Below are positions 24,199 to 36,629 of a stretch of 64,000 bases of DNA, piece by piece. The first letter of the stretch is position 1, and each line of letters opens with the position of its first letter. The translations under genes and the position numbers were made by a program. The DNA comes from Blasia pusilla. Lineage: Eukaryota; Marchantiophyta; Marchantiopsida; Blasiales. The stretch spans positions 6,572,001 through 6,636,000 of the forward strand of contig CM114274.1 in assembly GCA_050084515.1 (NCBI GenBank). The letters run 5' to 3'. Below the pieces are notes generated by a model. The model worked only from the letters and a program-made list of their open reading frames with translations, did no database searches and had not been told where the DNA came from.

Positions 24199-24727
24199 CC
24201 CTATTCTATTGAGCAAAGCTTGGGAAACTGAGCAGAGAATGAATGACCTTATTGCATGTCGATCTGATCGATTGTCACACGACCTCGAAATGGACAATTA
24301 ACAAACTTGTCAGACGTATAATTATTGGTGAAAAACCACTCTCTAGTTTGAAACCCTAAGTTGGAGGCCATCGAAACGGTCAAGAGAACACCACCCTAAC
24401 CGTTTCAAATTTGAACACCCTTATCATCACCCTACCTGGCAGGACTTTGGCCACCACTACTTTCGACCATTGAAAGGAGAGTGAATGCTTTGAGCAAGTT
24501 GGAAGGAAATTTTGTGTCCTTTAAAAAAGAAACTTTTATGGAACTACACGTGGCAAATAGCGGTTGGCTAAAAAAGACAGGTGTCAATGTTTGAGGTGAT
24601 CAACACATATAAGAGCACTATGCTATAAAAGTATAGATGGCCATGGTATAATTATTATAACAACTTTAAAAGCAGATATTATATAGAATGACTTAAATTG
24701 ATACTTGGTTTCATGGCCATGGTATGA

Positions 24728-25054
24728 ATATTACATGTCCGCGATTGCGCCGATTTTATATTATAATTAGCATGTTTCCCCTTAATCTAATAATTTTCAA
24801 ATGACACCCATTAATAATAGAAGAGTCTTGAGAGAATAGGTGTCAGCAACTAAGAAGGGTTTTCTCTAATCCTATGCATGGGAGTGTAAAGACTAATCAT
24901 GTTGCACAAAATTGTTTTTCTTGTTGTCCGTAGAATGTAATTTTTTTTTCTTGCTACCCGTAGAGTAGGAAACATTTTCTTCTTGCCCGATTGCCACATG
25001 TCAAGCAAATAGGTGTTTGCAAATCAAGAAGGCACTGTAAAATAATAATATAGA
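24728..25054 (-). mobile_element. Degenerate small Helitron-like element
   Basis: On the minus strand the right edge reads A|TCTATATTATTATT, the same start as the better copies at 31260 and 25998. Near the left edge a GC stem (ggcgcaatcgcgg) is followed by acatg, matching the 3' end of the copy at 26342, but the final CTAG is not preserved. It lies within AT-rich DNA and has no coding capacity. Confidence 0.45.
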
Positions 25055-25820
25055 TGTAGAAATATTTGTATTTCAAATTTTTCATAAAATTTTTATTTTT
25101 AAAATTTCAAAAGAGTAATAAAATTTCACTTTTAAATAATCTCCGATTCCCTAAAATAAATCCATTAAATTTTAATTAATAAATAATAAAATATTTTTCC
25201 CTTTTACATTCAAATTAATTTTCCTTTTCTAAAATATCAAAATTTAATTAACAGGATTTATTTTTAATAAAAATTTATAAATAAGTAAAATTTAAATTTC
25301 AAAAGGATAATATAATTTCTACTTTCCTATAAGAATAGTAACATTCCAAACTTCTAAGTAGTTCCATTGCTCAACTAGCATTTAAATAATGCCCCCCCTC
25401 CTATAAATAATTCCATCCTCCCGTAAAATTTAAACAATATCTACTACTTCTCTATTCCTCCCATCAAAGTAGCTTGGAAATCCCATATGGAACGAGCACG
25501 GATAATTATGAAAATCTCGCTCATTTTTATTCCTCGGTAATTATCGGCATTGCATACCTTCGTTCAAGAGAGGCACATTCCGTACTTGCTCATGTACAAA
25601 GCGAACGTCGAGTAGGCCAAAAAAATTCTGAATCTCGTGCGATTCGTGCATGTCTGCATGTAGACGCATGTATATTGTATTACATGATTATGTGGTGTAA
25701 GATTAGCTCTTAGGCCGGTGAGAATGTTTGTAAGAAGTTGGCCTCTTTGTATATTAAGGGGAATAATTCCATTTTTTAATTTTGTCTTATTGTACACATA
25801 GGGCCGTCCATTATAATATG
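25055..25820. other. Very AT-rich DNA
   Basis: Long runs of A/T-only sequence with no gene. A further Helitron-like 5' end on the minus strand (A|TCCATATTATAATGG) lies at about 25822, but I could not find its other end. Confidence 0.4.
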
Positions 25821-25923
25821 GATGAATTAAATAATTCATATTAATTAATAAAATCACTTTCCTCTTCCATTCAAATTCATTTATCCTTTCCACTAAATAT
25901 GAATCAAAAGATATAACTGGAAG

Positions 25924-26085
25924 CATGTTGCTATTTTATCTTCTTGTTCCATTATTTTATCTTATTATATAGATATGGTTGCCCATTATAATATCCATCC
26001 ATACTATAATGGGCAATCCCACATGCACAATAAGACAAGATAGCAATCATAATAAGACAAAATAGTAACATGTTAATATTTGTCC
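25924..26085. repeat. Long imperfect inverted repeat formed by two head-to-head Helitron-like 5' ends
   Basis: The two arms meet at about 25991-26000. On the left, ttgcccattataatat; on the right, its near complement actataatgggcaa. Farther out, catgttgctattttatctt pairs with aagacaaaatagtaacatg. Each arm matches the 5' end of the small Helitron-like family (TCYATAYTATWATGG). Confidence 0.75.
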
Positions 26086-26342
26086 CTCACGTACTCATTG
26101 TCGTAGCTCATATGGGTTGGAGAAGAAGTGAAAATCCCTCCGAAGTAATTATTGTAGGAAGTAGTGGGGTTTAATTTGATTGGTTGGTATTATATTTACG
26201 GGGGAATGGTTTAGTGGTGATTATATTTATGGGAGGAGTGGGCAGTTTACAAAGAACCTCCATTCCTTTAATTCAATTTTCTTTTCTAATGATTCTTTAC
26301 AAAAATATCTCTTTCTGTGCATAGCACGGACATGCTAACTAG
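25998..26342 (+). mobile_element. Small non-autonomous Helitron-like element
   Basis: The element begins TCCATACTATAATGG after an A and ends with a short stem (gtgcatagcac) followed by ggacatgctaaCTAG, then T. The 5' TC, the 3' stem about 10 bp before CTAG and insertion between A and T are the hallmarks of Helitrons. It has no coding frame. It is homologous at both ends to 30961-31260. Confidence 0.65.
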
Positions 26343-28040
26343 TAGATTTAAAAGGAAATGCTAAATAGAATGAAATACGATTTAAATGCTCCAAAGAGTT
26401 TAAAGAAATAAAAGTTCATATCTCAAAATGGAAGTAGTTTGTGCTTGAGAAAGAAAACCATTATGTCTACTTAATTGCTTATATTCATTAATCTTAATTT
26501 TGAAAATACTATGTTGAGTCATATTAATACTACCATAATACTATGGTGACATTGGTGAGTGACATGCCTAAACTAGGCTAGAAAAGAATTATATTTTGAC
26601 TTGCGGCATTACCCCACTTCCTAGATTAGATATAAATGTTTAAATGAACTTCTTAAATTTAAGAATTACATCCAAAAATCCAAAATAAATGGAAAATTTA
26701 GATTTCTCCTACAAGAAAAATTATAACACTTAAAGAAACAAAATTCTAATGTCGCTCTTTACTTGGATGTTAGATTTAATTTTTTTTTGAATAGTCTTGG
26801 AATGGAGGTTAGAGTTTGGAACTGAGTAAGTGAAGAAGAAGGTTTAATTAAGTGAAGAAGAAGGACCCCCATAATTTCTTGAACTTTCCTAGTGATGTTT
26901 CCCAATGATCGAGTTGAGAGAGTATAAAGTTGAGAAAGATTGTTGAAACAACTCTCCCCCATTCATAATAAACCCTTGAAAGCCTTAATTGAATTGTCAT
27001 CTCCAAATTACTATGACAAGAAAAAAGGGTTCTATGTTAAAGGATTGTTAGGCACAATCCATTAATTATCCAAGCATTTTTCGTTTTTCATTATGATCTT
27101 TTTACCATTATTTGATATAGTGTATGTAACAAAGAAAATAAGATAAGAAGAAATCAAAGATATCTCCAAGATTTAAAATAAAAATATGTATACTATGGGA
27201 GCTCTAACTTTGGAGTTCATTAATAAAATAATTGCTTAAGTATCTTGGATAGATTGGGTAATCATCTTTGGTCTGCGAAACTACGGTTGCAAAAGCTTTG
27301 GGATAAACTTTGGTACATTTTTTGGTTTCCTTTTCCATTCATGGAGCATTTGGATTTAATTCTACATATAAACCAAGAACTAGACAATTAGCCACAATAG
27401 AATAAAGTCTTAGATGCATGATTGAATTAGAAATTTCACCGATGATAATATCATAATTATCATAAGTGGTCCATGGCTTGTCTCATGTCCTAGAATAATC
27501 AAGGTACAAACATGTGGTAAGCCTTTTTTTGCAACTACACCACATGAATACATCCCAAAATCCAACCCAAGATATGCTTCTTCATAATAAGTCGAAGCAA
27601 CTCTTTTTTTTCCCTCAAAAACTTGCACAACCAAATTTGTTCAATTTGCAAAAAATTGGGCAGGTAACCATGCGAATGCGATCTCTTTTAACTTAGGATT
27701 GCATATAATGTGTAAAAAGAAAAAAGGTTTTTCAAAGAGTCTCATAACATTGCATCTTGATATAGTTAATGCATATGATGTGACCACCCACTAAAAGAAA
27801 AAGGCAAACAATGCTTCTCCTAAACCTTGCCCCATCCATATTATGTTGATATAAGGCATCTTTTATATCTTAATATAATTCACCTTATAAATCCTTTTGA
27901 ATCAAATCCAATATAATCGTTGCATCCCTACATTAGCATAGAGGCTAATAATGTGTAGAAAATTGCTAAAAAAACACGATTGATGAGATATGGCTCTCAT
28001 ATTCACATATCACAAAGAGAACAAAATTTTGCAATGAGAG
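26343..28040. other. AT-rich DNA, no gene recognised
   Basis: Only short frames occur here. The frame 27410-27634 (minus) has no resemblance I can support. It is probably decayed repeat DNA. Confidence 0.4.
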
Positions 28041-28049
28041 AATGAAAGA

Positions 28050-29130
28050 AGACTATTACCATTCTCAATTATATTGGGTACATACAAGCAACGATAACCT
28101 TAGCGCTAATCAAAGTCTTAAGTTATATTACTCGTAGTTAACTAAACTTAGTTGAGATAATTATGTTTAATCGGCAAACCAAGATTAAATTTTCTTACAT
28201 CGTGTGAGTATCAAATATAACACTTCGTGTGTCTAATCAACTTGACTAAAACTCAATCTTCAATACTCCTCCTCAAGCTCATATTTATATCTCTAGTACC
28301 TAAATCATTTCTAAACATCTCAAACTTATATGTAGACAATATAGTTGTAAAAATATCAGAAATTTGTTGATATGTACTACTATATAGAAGATCAATTTCT
28401 CATGCAAGCACTTTCTCGCTAGTAAAGTGGTATGCCATCTCTATATGCTTTGTTCGAGCATGAAATGCAGGATTTTTAGTAAACTTAATGCTATTACTAT
28501 TGTCTACATATATTACAGTAAGTCCTAAGTTACAAACACTAATCTCAGCAAGTAATCGATAAAGATATACTGCCTCACATGCTACATTGGTTATTCTTGT
28601 ATACTCAACCTCTATTTAAGAAGAAAAAACTGTTTTGTTGAAGCCCAACTTACACCTATGTTTCCCAAGGTGAAGGAATAATCAAATGTAGAGTGTTTAT
28701 TAAACACGCTTCATGCCCAATCAACATCTGTGAATCCTTGTAATTATAAACTCGGAAAAGGTTCAAATTGAAGTTCAAACTGAACAGAAAATTTCACATA
28801 TCGCATAATTCTCATTATAACATCAAGGTGAGGTTTCCGAGATGCTTGCATGATGTGGCTTACTAAGCCAATTGCATTGCATTGCATTGACTTAGTTATA
28901 TATGGTCAAGTAGATCAAACTTCTAACCATGGGCCTATACATGTTAGAATATGCAAGCAACTCTCCTTAATCCACTCTTAGCTTCACACTCTGGTCTAAT
29001 GGTGAGGAGATTGGCTCACTAGTCGTCATACCATATTTTGAAAGGATATGAAGAGCATATTTTCATCGTAACAACCATATGCCTTCTCCAATCCCGATAA
29101 GCTCAATACCAAGGAGGTACTTGAGTTCTC
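28050..29130 (-). mobile_element. Ty1/copia fragment: 3' LTR end plus RNase H and RT end (broken)
   Basis: On the minus strand the pol remnant ends with a purine tract (gaggaggagtat) followed by TGAAGATTGAG at 28262, the classic start of a copia 3' LTR. To the right, decayed RT and RNase H sequence follows, with recognisable pieces of the NSNSIKFTKNPAFHARTKHI type and many stops. A close relative with better preserved sequence lies at 40.6-44.4 kb. Confidence 0.7.
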
Positions 29131-29300
29131 TTAAGTCCTTTCTTGGAATTTTTTAATTCGTGCGAGATTAAATTGCTTGTTGATTGTCAAAACCCTTCCA
29201 ATATTAGCTGATGTCTCAAAATTTGTCAAAGTAGGAGGCATAAGTTCACTCCCTAATGGGTTTTCAAATCTATTTAATATAGGAGGCACATCCTCACTAC
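29131..29300 (-). repeat. ~170-bp repeat shared with 40.21-40.37 kb
   Basis: The stretch from ttctcttaagtcctttcttgg to ttcaaatctatttaatat is nearly identical to 40214-40370. Both copies encode GSELMPPTLTNFETSAN-like residues on the minus strand. It may be an internal piece of the copia family or a separate short repeat. Confidence 0.8.
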
Positions 29301-29797
29301 TTGGTGGAAATGTGGCAGCATAAAAAGTTACTTCATCTTCTTGATCTCTAGGTAATAGTATCTTCTCTTCTATACTTCTCATGTTAGGCACCTTAATCCC
29401 ATTCCTTCAACATGTAATTCCTTGAACAAAGGAGGCATAGAAGAATGTCTGTCATCAACAGGAACAGTGATAATTTCTTCCTTAAACAAATAGTTGTAAC
29501 CAACAAATCCTAGAGCAAGATCATCGCATACTCACAAGGTTGTATACCTTGAGACATCTTGAATTGGAGTCTTTATCAGAACAATATTTCTATCATCTTC
29601 AATTTCTTCAATAATATAAGAAAATTGTGTATGATGTTGAAGGGTAAGGCTTCTCCTTTTATGTACTCTTTCGTTATCTTCACCTTTTCACCTTTTGAAG
29701 AGCTCCATTCTCTATGCAAATGACTTGTTTTCTCCTTTGTGCTTTATCTCGCAATTTTTTTTGAAAGTCACGTATATCTATAGGATTCAATGGAATG

Positions 29798-29832
<35 letters not shown>

Positions 29833-30960
29833 ATTCAATGGAATAGGAAGTCTACAAGAAGTAGTTTTATGCAATTAAGTTAATACCTTAGTTGGAAACT
29901 TGCAATCTCACGAAAGAGTGGTCATAGAGTGAAATGAATGCAATTTGGGAATGTTGAAGAAAAAAACCATACGTTGGTGTATTGGTAATTTTTTCTGTTG
30001 ATTTTTTGTTTTCTTTGCAAAGTATTTTGCTGGAAGAGTGCGTTTCTGTCTTTGGGCCTCAACATGTAACACTTTTCAAAAGTTACTTATATATGCAAGA
30101 TTTGATGAAATAGGAAGTTTGCAAATGAGCTTATATTCGTGATGTGTAAGTTCTATAACTTGAACATTATTTTGAAGATATTCAAATCAATAGAGGATCT
30201 TGCTTGTTTCTTGTCAAAGATGAAAATGGAAAATTTGTAAAATCTCGGGATAACATGTCCTCCATCCTTAGAATACTTCCCTTCTATTTTTTAATATGTA
30301 AAAAAACTCAAAAATAAAGGGAATGAAAAAAGAAAATCTTAAAAATTAATCACTTGAGCATTTTTATTGAAAATAAAAAAAATAAAAATATTGAATAAAA
30401 AGTGAAATCAAATATATGAGCAGGAAAAATAGAGCATGGAGAGTGAAAATAATATTAATCCCTTGGCAACTCAACCCCATTAGATCCAACTCATAAGACT
30501 CCATTGAAGTACTGGAGAGAGAAAAATTGTCAATGAATAGCCAGAGCTCGATGACTCCATGCGCGTTCGCAAGATTTTGTAGGGCCGGGCAAGGCACACA
30601 TCATTGTAGCCCAGCTAGGCTAGGCATATGTGAGTGGCACTAATGTTGCCCGTTGCATGGGGTAGGGCTTTGTAGGGAAGGGCAACACTAGGTAGAACAA
30701 GGTTGTGGAAGGAAGGAAGTCTAAGTTTGTCAGTTGAAGCCGACAAGGTCTGTCTGTCACTCATAAGCTAACATAAGAGTAAGGACTCATATGTGCATGA
30801 GAATCGCCATTCAGATCTTCTCATCTAGATCTAACCATTGAAGCTAGGGCTAGCTTCAACCAATACTTCTCCTCCCCCTCTCAATTTAGATCCTAAGTGC
30901 CAAGCCAATGGTTGCTTGGCTTGGCATTTGTTGGATTTTACTATGGGATCTTAATATATA
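29301..30960. other. AT-rich DNA with a (TA)n microsatellite
   Basis: The (TA)n run is at about 29801-29829 and is framed by two copies of aggattcaatggaat. Some frames near 29.3-29.6 kb (RDQEDEVTFYAATFPP) could be remnants of a copia linker. No host gene is seen. Confidence 0.4.
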
Positions 30961-31260
30961 CTAGTTAGCATGCCCATGCTACGCACAAAAAGAATTTTTC
31001 GTGCATATTAAACCCCACTAGTTATTAAGACCCGTACGCATTTAAGCCCCACTACGTGAATAAAATCCAAGAACACAACCCCCTCCCCCACCAAAGAAAC
31101 ATAACTTCCTATGACGCGTGCATATATTTTCCCCCTAACAACATTCGAGCTTTATTCTCTGCATATTATGGGAGGGAAAATCAAACAATCTCCCTTTTCT
31201 ACCTTATTCTATCACTAATTTTTCCTATTATGCATGTGGGGCTGCCAATAATAGTATAGA
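30961..31260 (-). mobile_element. Small non-autonomous Helitron-like element (300 bp)
   Basis: Read on the minus strand it begins A|TCTATACTATTATTGG and ends ...gtgcgtagcatgggcatgctaaCTAG|T. Both termini match the copy at 25998-26342, while the middle differs. Insertion between A and T is as expected for Helitrons. No protein is encoded, so it would need a Rep/helicase from elsewhere. Confidence 0.68.
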
Positions 31261-32141
31261 TGTATGAATTATATTTATCAATATGTGAAAATCTTTTTAC
31301 ATGGTGGAAACTTGATATTATACTTTATGGGTGTGTGAATAACAATGTCAATTGCACAATGATATATGTATATGCATATAACAACCATCAACTTACCTCT
31401 TCTTATAGTCTCTCTAAATATCACTCTTTATATATGACAATGCATATTTGTGGCATGTAGGGTTTATTTGTGGCACATTAGATCATGAAAAAAAGCCAAG
31501 CAAGAAAGTTGGTGGTTACTAATCTCCTTTAGTTACAATTCATCACTATTCTCTCTCTCCAACATATGTCAAATTTTGCTTCATTTTTTTTCAAATTTTG
31601 CAAGACTCATTTTGAATGTGTAAACTTTGGATTTACTCTTGTAAAAGCTCAACCAGCAACTTTAATGAGACCAACTCCAAATAGAGATTCCTCTTTTCTA
31701 AGAAAGCCTCCCTTTCATCCATAGAGAGAGTGCATAAATAGATGAGATGTCCACATGATAATGCTCCTCTAAAACTAAAGTGAAACACTAATTTAGGAGA
31801 AATACACGAATGACCTAAAAGTCTTATCTTTGCATCCTAAGCAATGTAGTTTATGTTATCGAAAATGACTTGTACATCTATTCTAATACTTTTCCTTTGG
31901 GTTGCACAAAATATGAAATATGTATTAGTAACACTAGTCTTGAGTACATCAATGATCAGAATCAGCATAAAAAGAAGAGAGCAAAACGTCCATCAATGAT
32001 ATTGTATTAACTGAATTTGAAAATTGTAATGAATGATCCGTGAGATCGTGAGAAAATGGGTGCTCGAAACTAGGGGTCACACATATTTCCAGTCCATAAA
32101 ATACCAGTGACATCTCAAAGGCACTCGAACTGTGGTTTGAG
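31261..32141. other. AT-rich DNA downstream of the CCB gene
   Basis: No gene recognised. The part near 32.0-32.14 kb is probably the 3' UTR of the CCB gene. Confidence 0.4.
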
Positions 32142-34894
32142 TCATTGCGATAACACTTGATAAAGCTTTTTGGCTAGAGATGCAATCCAACTCCGATCTT
32201 TCCTACTATAACCCCTTGGAGTGCTTGAGATCACAAGTAGGAAGCTCTGGTTGGTTGTTCCTTGTTCGGAGTCTACAGCATCTGAGAGTGGTTGCACCAC
32301 CATAGAGGATGTTCCCTTGGGGATTATCTCCATACCTTGGGCATCTTAACATGTCACAACCAGTTGACAACCTCTAGACAATCAGTTTGATGTATGCACT
32401 AGCCCTTGACCTTCTTTCCGTCTTTTGATTGGCATTCTGATAGAACTTCTATCATGTGGAGTCATTAAATCAAGAGCTGTCATGCACATCACAAACATCT
32501 CAGAGCAAACTTACTTGGGGACATCTTAATCCTTCCACCTGCAGACAGGAAATTGAAACAATTTCTCGTAGATCAACTCATTGCACATGAAGTGATGCTT
32601 ACCTGCACCAGTTGAAATATACAATGGGTCCACCGAATTGGTTAAGGAGCTTGAAGATAATCTTTGCTTCAATGATACAAGAATCTTGGAAGCTCCCAAG
32701 CTGTTATCGTTTTCCAGTCCCCACAATCCTCTCGCACATACAACCTGACTTGAGTAACAGATAAGCTGCACATAATACCGCAATCAGAAGGTGATGAGGA
32801 GCACATGACCTTGAGTCCGATAAAGGTTTATCGAATCACTAGGTAGGAAATGACAGAGAAGAAACCTCAGGGATCTTCTCTGTTATTTCCTACCTAGAAG
32901 AAGATCCCTGAGGTTTCCTCTACTCCTACCTAGAAGAAGATCCCTGACGTTTCTTCTACTCCTGCCTAGAAGAAGATCCCTGAGGTTTCTTCTACTCCTT
33001 TCATGCATGGTTGAGTCCAGCTCTTCTACTTCGACAATAACTGATTGTTTAATGCTCCATAAGACTGCAAAATCCATATCTTTACACTAATATATCTTCA
33101 GGACTGCGACAAATCAGCCATTGTGGTCTTCCACAAGATGGAGTTCATTAATTCTACTTTGCGCCACCTTGAAAACGAGATCCAGTGTTTTGAACGATTC
33201 TCCTAACCTAGTATCCCAAGTTACGTTGAACTGCTATGTTACATTCAATTACGAGAAGTGCCCCACTTTGCTTATTGTTGTACATAGGTCAGAATCTCAA
33301 GTGATCGTTGACATGCATTGTCGGCCCAAGTGAAAACAGAATTGCAACAAAAGCAATGGATTTTGTTTCTTTGCTCGAAACCACTGTGGTAGACTGATAT
33401 TCTTATAAAGTCACTCATGTAAGAATTTCCATACACCAAGATGATGAACACTCAGCACAAGGGAAAAAGTAGGAAATTGGGCAGACCACAGCTGAGGTGT
33501 TCGTATTCCGAAGCAATGTGTACGACGCCCAGGCCAGTTCTCGTCTTTGACGGTCATTGAGGGTATCTGCCAGAGAAAAGATTTGTTGCTTGGAGCCAGA
33601 TTTTGATAGCTTTTCGTTGCTTGCCTTAGAGCCCTGAGGATATCAACGTCAGACACGGCAGAAACGTAAATCAGAACAATAAGGCAGACAAACATCTAAG
33701 AGGCCAACCTCCGATGTATGCCATGGTAACCCTTCAAATTCGTTCAATATTCAAACTCCCTCGAAGAGCAGGAGAGATTGCTCACTACAACTTTGATGTA
33801 TACTCGTGCTGGATCCGGGAAGCAATTGTACCCCGCTGTCTATGATTTTGCGATTGGGTGATTCACTTCTATGCCTTGTCAACCTCTGAAACTCCGTAAA
33901 CCACTCAAGAATTCCATCTCATCCTCAGAGCAGAAGAGACTACTCACACGGGTACCGGGTCATACATTCAATTCCAGGCTGATTGCTGGTAGTGAAAAGG
34001 ATACAGCTGCTAGCATCAACCCTACCGCTTCCGACCTCTGCAACCGAATATCAACTCAGAAGATTAACATTAGAAGGGACATGCACAGCAGAGGTATGCA
34101 TGCCACCATCAAAAGTATAGCCAGTGACAAACACGAAAATAAGGCATTTTATGGACTTCGTAACTAAAGAAATCTTAAACTGGTCCGGAAAGACCAGAAT
34201 TCAATAGGTCGGTTTAGACTTGACATGTCTAATCTGGGAAGACTCGTCATCGTACCAGTTGGGCGGCCGTCATAGAGCTGACGCTGAAAACGTGATTCAA
34301 GATCAGCAATCCTCCAAAAAGTATCCCCGCAATTCGCGGCAGTTCAGAGTCATCAAGACCAGGTATCCCTGCAAAACACATGTGTAGAACTTCAGGAAAG
34401 AAATCTTCAGGAGTGGATAACTCTTGCGGTCGTTGCTCACTCAATCAACAAAATCCGAAACAGCAGAAAGGAGATTCTACAGCTCGCCAGGTTGAGCGAG
34501 TTATAGATCTCTACAAATCCTGCTTACAAGTCTGAACTTGAACAGGATGCCCGCTTTGGCAAGTCTCACTCTTTCGTTAGCTATGCATTTTTTCAGCAGT
34601 AGCAACAAGATTTGACAAGAACAGCCTACCCAGAGTAAAACGGAAGACGGATATGTCCACAGTTTCGGGACTATCTCTACTTTGACCTCCACTTCCCTTC
34701 TCAGCCCGTACCACAACGTTCGCCGCCCGCTTTCCTCCACATCCCATCGCATTGAAGGGAGGACGTGCTTTCGCGGACACAGATCTCTGGAAAGGTCGGC
34801 TGTGCATGGTAGGCATACGTTCCCCAGCCATGGGTTGACAAATCTTCCAAGGAACCTGAACCGAGCAGCTGCTTAAGGTAACAATCTTCCCCAT
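32142..34894 (-). CDS. CCB2/CCB4-type cofactor assembly of complex C protein, chloroplastic
   Basis: CCB2 and CCB4 are thylakoid proteins that attach haem ci to cytochrome b6 of the b6f complex. Exons on the minus strand: 34630-34894, 34256-34368, 33966-34037, 33487-33633, 32603-32744 and 32142-32335, with GT-AG introns. A short linking exon may lie at 33030-33064. Exon 1 holds a transit peptide (ending VVVRAEKG) and VDISVFRFTLG. Exon 2 has GIPGLDDSELPRIAG and a hydrophobic span (ILFGGLLILNHVF). Exon 3 has RSEAVGLMLAA and a second hydrophobic span. Exon 4 has RELAWASYTLLRNTNTSAV, exon 5 VVCARGLW, and the last exon KDRSWIASLAKKL before the stop. This order matches the CCB2/CCB4 family (DUF2930). 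I cannot decide between CCB2 and CCB4. Alternative start codons are at 34915 and 34831. Confidence 0.82.
32893..33000. repeat. Three 36-bp tandem repeats inside the CCB gene
   Basis: Units start cctagaagaagatccctg at 32893, 32929 and 32965 and differ at 2-3 positions. Just to the left, at about 32860-32880, an inverted copy of part of the unit (gaaacctcagggatcttctc) could form a hairpin. On the minus strand all three units are open and would encode RSRRNLRDLLLG, but family comparison suggests this lies in an intron. Confidence 0.92.
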
Positions 34895-35680
34895 CCGTGG
34901 ATCCGTGGGGAACATTTGCCTGCTGCCATACCGCAACAAAAGAAAACAGCGGCATAAGAAAGAAATGAAAGAAAGATGATGGACGTATGGAAGCCGCATG
35001 GACAGTATGAGCCGGCAGGAAGTTCCGAATGCTCAAATATTGGAATCTCTAAGCTGGTTAAGTATCTCATTCCAAACGCTTTCGCTAATGTCAAGGAATC
35101 GAAGCGCTCTAAATCAAACTTCTCTGAAACGAGATATCCCTTGAACAGAATTGGTCTGCTCCACACCTCACCTACATCCAAAAGACGAGAGCAGGATAGG
35201 ATGGAACATGGCGACGGCTCTTCCGTGCCAATCGTAACATAGCATTGTGGGGCAGATGGATCTATTGTCTGAGGACCGTAAGAATGTTTCCGTCGCCTTA
35301 AAATCCCTGTCCTAACTCTTCAACAAACCAGTTAATCGGCCACTCTTCAACTGTGTGATGGCTCTGTGATATGCAATTCCAGTAGAAAATGTAAGTGTAG
35401 AAGCAGGAAAGGAAGAACCAATTTCGTGCTCAGTTTTCTTTGTTGTGAAGGCTGATGGGGCCACTCTCTTTGAGGAACTCTACTGGAATTCGCTGACGGA
35501 AGATGTCCTCTTCTTAGCGCCTTCTCCGGATTGGTCACATATGCGCGGGAGCCTCAGTTACTTCCAAATGTGCTCCATTGTTGTCTAAACTGTGGTCTCA
35601 TGAAGCTGTCTTTGGTGGCGGGCCGTGTAGTTCGACACATAATTCACGAGTAAATGTGTCCCACACATCAATCTTTCCAA
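34895..35680. other. Interval between the CCB gene and the ClpR4 fragment
   Basis: It holds the likely CCB promoter and 5' UTR. Short frames on both strands (for example 34976-35242 plus) show no family resemblance. Confidence 0.4.
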
Positions 35681-36629
35681 AGCTCTAGGACGACAAATAC
35701 TGAAAGATCTAGGATGACAAATGGAATCAGTGGAGGTTTGTGAATTGCCTTCCAAAATTTGAATTTGAAATAAAATGGACGGCTATCTCCCAGTACATTG
35801 GTACAGAGTTCTTATGACCATAAATCCGTGAGGTGTTGCAAAAGTACCTCATTGTGTCATGAATTGCAAAAGCTTCTGTCCTATATCCAAGTATCTCCCT
35901 ATCCTGATTAGAAATCGACATGAATGTAAATGTACATGCACTATTTAACATAAACCAAAAACAAATCCAATTCCACAGAAAAGCGCACGTACGGCCAGGG
36001 TCAGCAGGATAAAATTAAGCAGAAAGCACATTTGCTCAAAAGAAGGCTCTATTCCTCCAGTGTCTAAATTTTCCAAGATGAGCCTAAAACCCGTCTGCAA
36101 ACTATGACACATTCCTTAAAGCATAAATTTATTGTGTGAGCGGCATAAGTTCCTGGACGACCTCGGTTATGCCTGTGGACTTTATGTACTTAAAATAGGC
36201 TTCTCGATTTGGACGCGTGCACCTCAAATCCCTCAGAGGTAGTTTGAGCGAACTAGCGGAGCACAATGCACTATCTAATGGCTGTGAATTCACCGGAGGC
36301 CATGAGGTGTAATCGTCTTTCGAAACCTCACACTTACAAAGACGTTCACACCGCTCACAACAGCACAGAAAGATGGTGACAAAGCTAACGAGAACACGAT
36401 TCTGTTTCTTGCGCAAGTCCAGAATCTGAGCACGGAACCGAGCAAATTTCCATACCATAGTGACGGCGTTGCGCCGCGCGCTTTTCCGCGGACTGAAGAA
36501 TTTCTTCGCCACCACTTCATTCAGATGATAGATCCCCCGCCTCGCCAGGCAGCCATGCATGCTTCCGGCGACACGGTGAGAATCCAAATGCGATTCCAAC
36601 CTCATGACGCCATTCGCCGTAGCCACCAT
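35680..36629 (-). pseudogene. Partial ClpR4 copy (exons 1-3 region, deleted and broken)
   Basis: This is a diverged copy of 19.97-21.5 kb in the intact ClpR4 gene, in the same orientation. It keeps an exon 1 end (SPRKSARRNAVTMVW, compare NPRKGARRGVVTMVW), part of intron 1, the very end of exon 2 (YIKSTGITE for YINSTGTTK) and exon 3 (EILGYRTEAFAIHDTMRY). Most of exon 2 has been deleted, so intron 1 runs straight into its last codons. Exons 4-7 are absent. Intron bases are also copied, so it arose by DNA duplication and not from a processed mRNA. The open frame 36129-36629 crosses former intron sequence and is unlikely to be a real protein. Confidence 0.88.

Noticed and set aside
32883-33077. 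The RSRRNLRDLLLG repeat as part of the CCB protein
   Set aside because: Family members run from LLRNT to CxRGxW with only a few residues between, so this insert is more likely intronic.
36129-36629. A 166-codon frame as a new protein
   Set aside because: It reads through a former ClpR4 intron and the remnant of exon 2, so the frame is a by-product of a broken duplicate.
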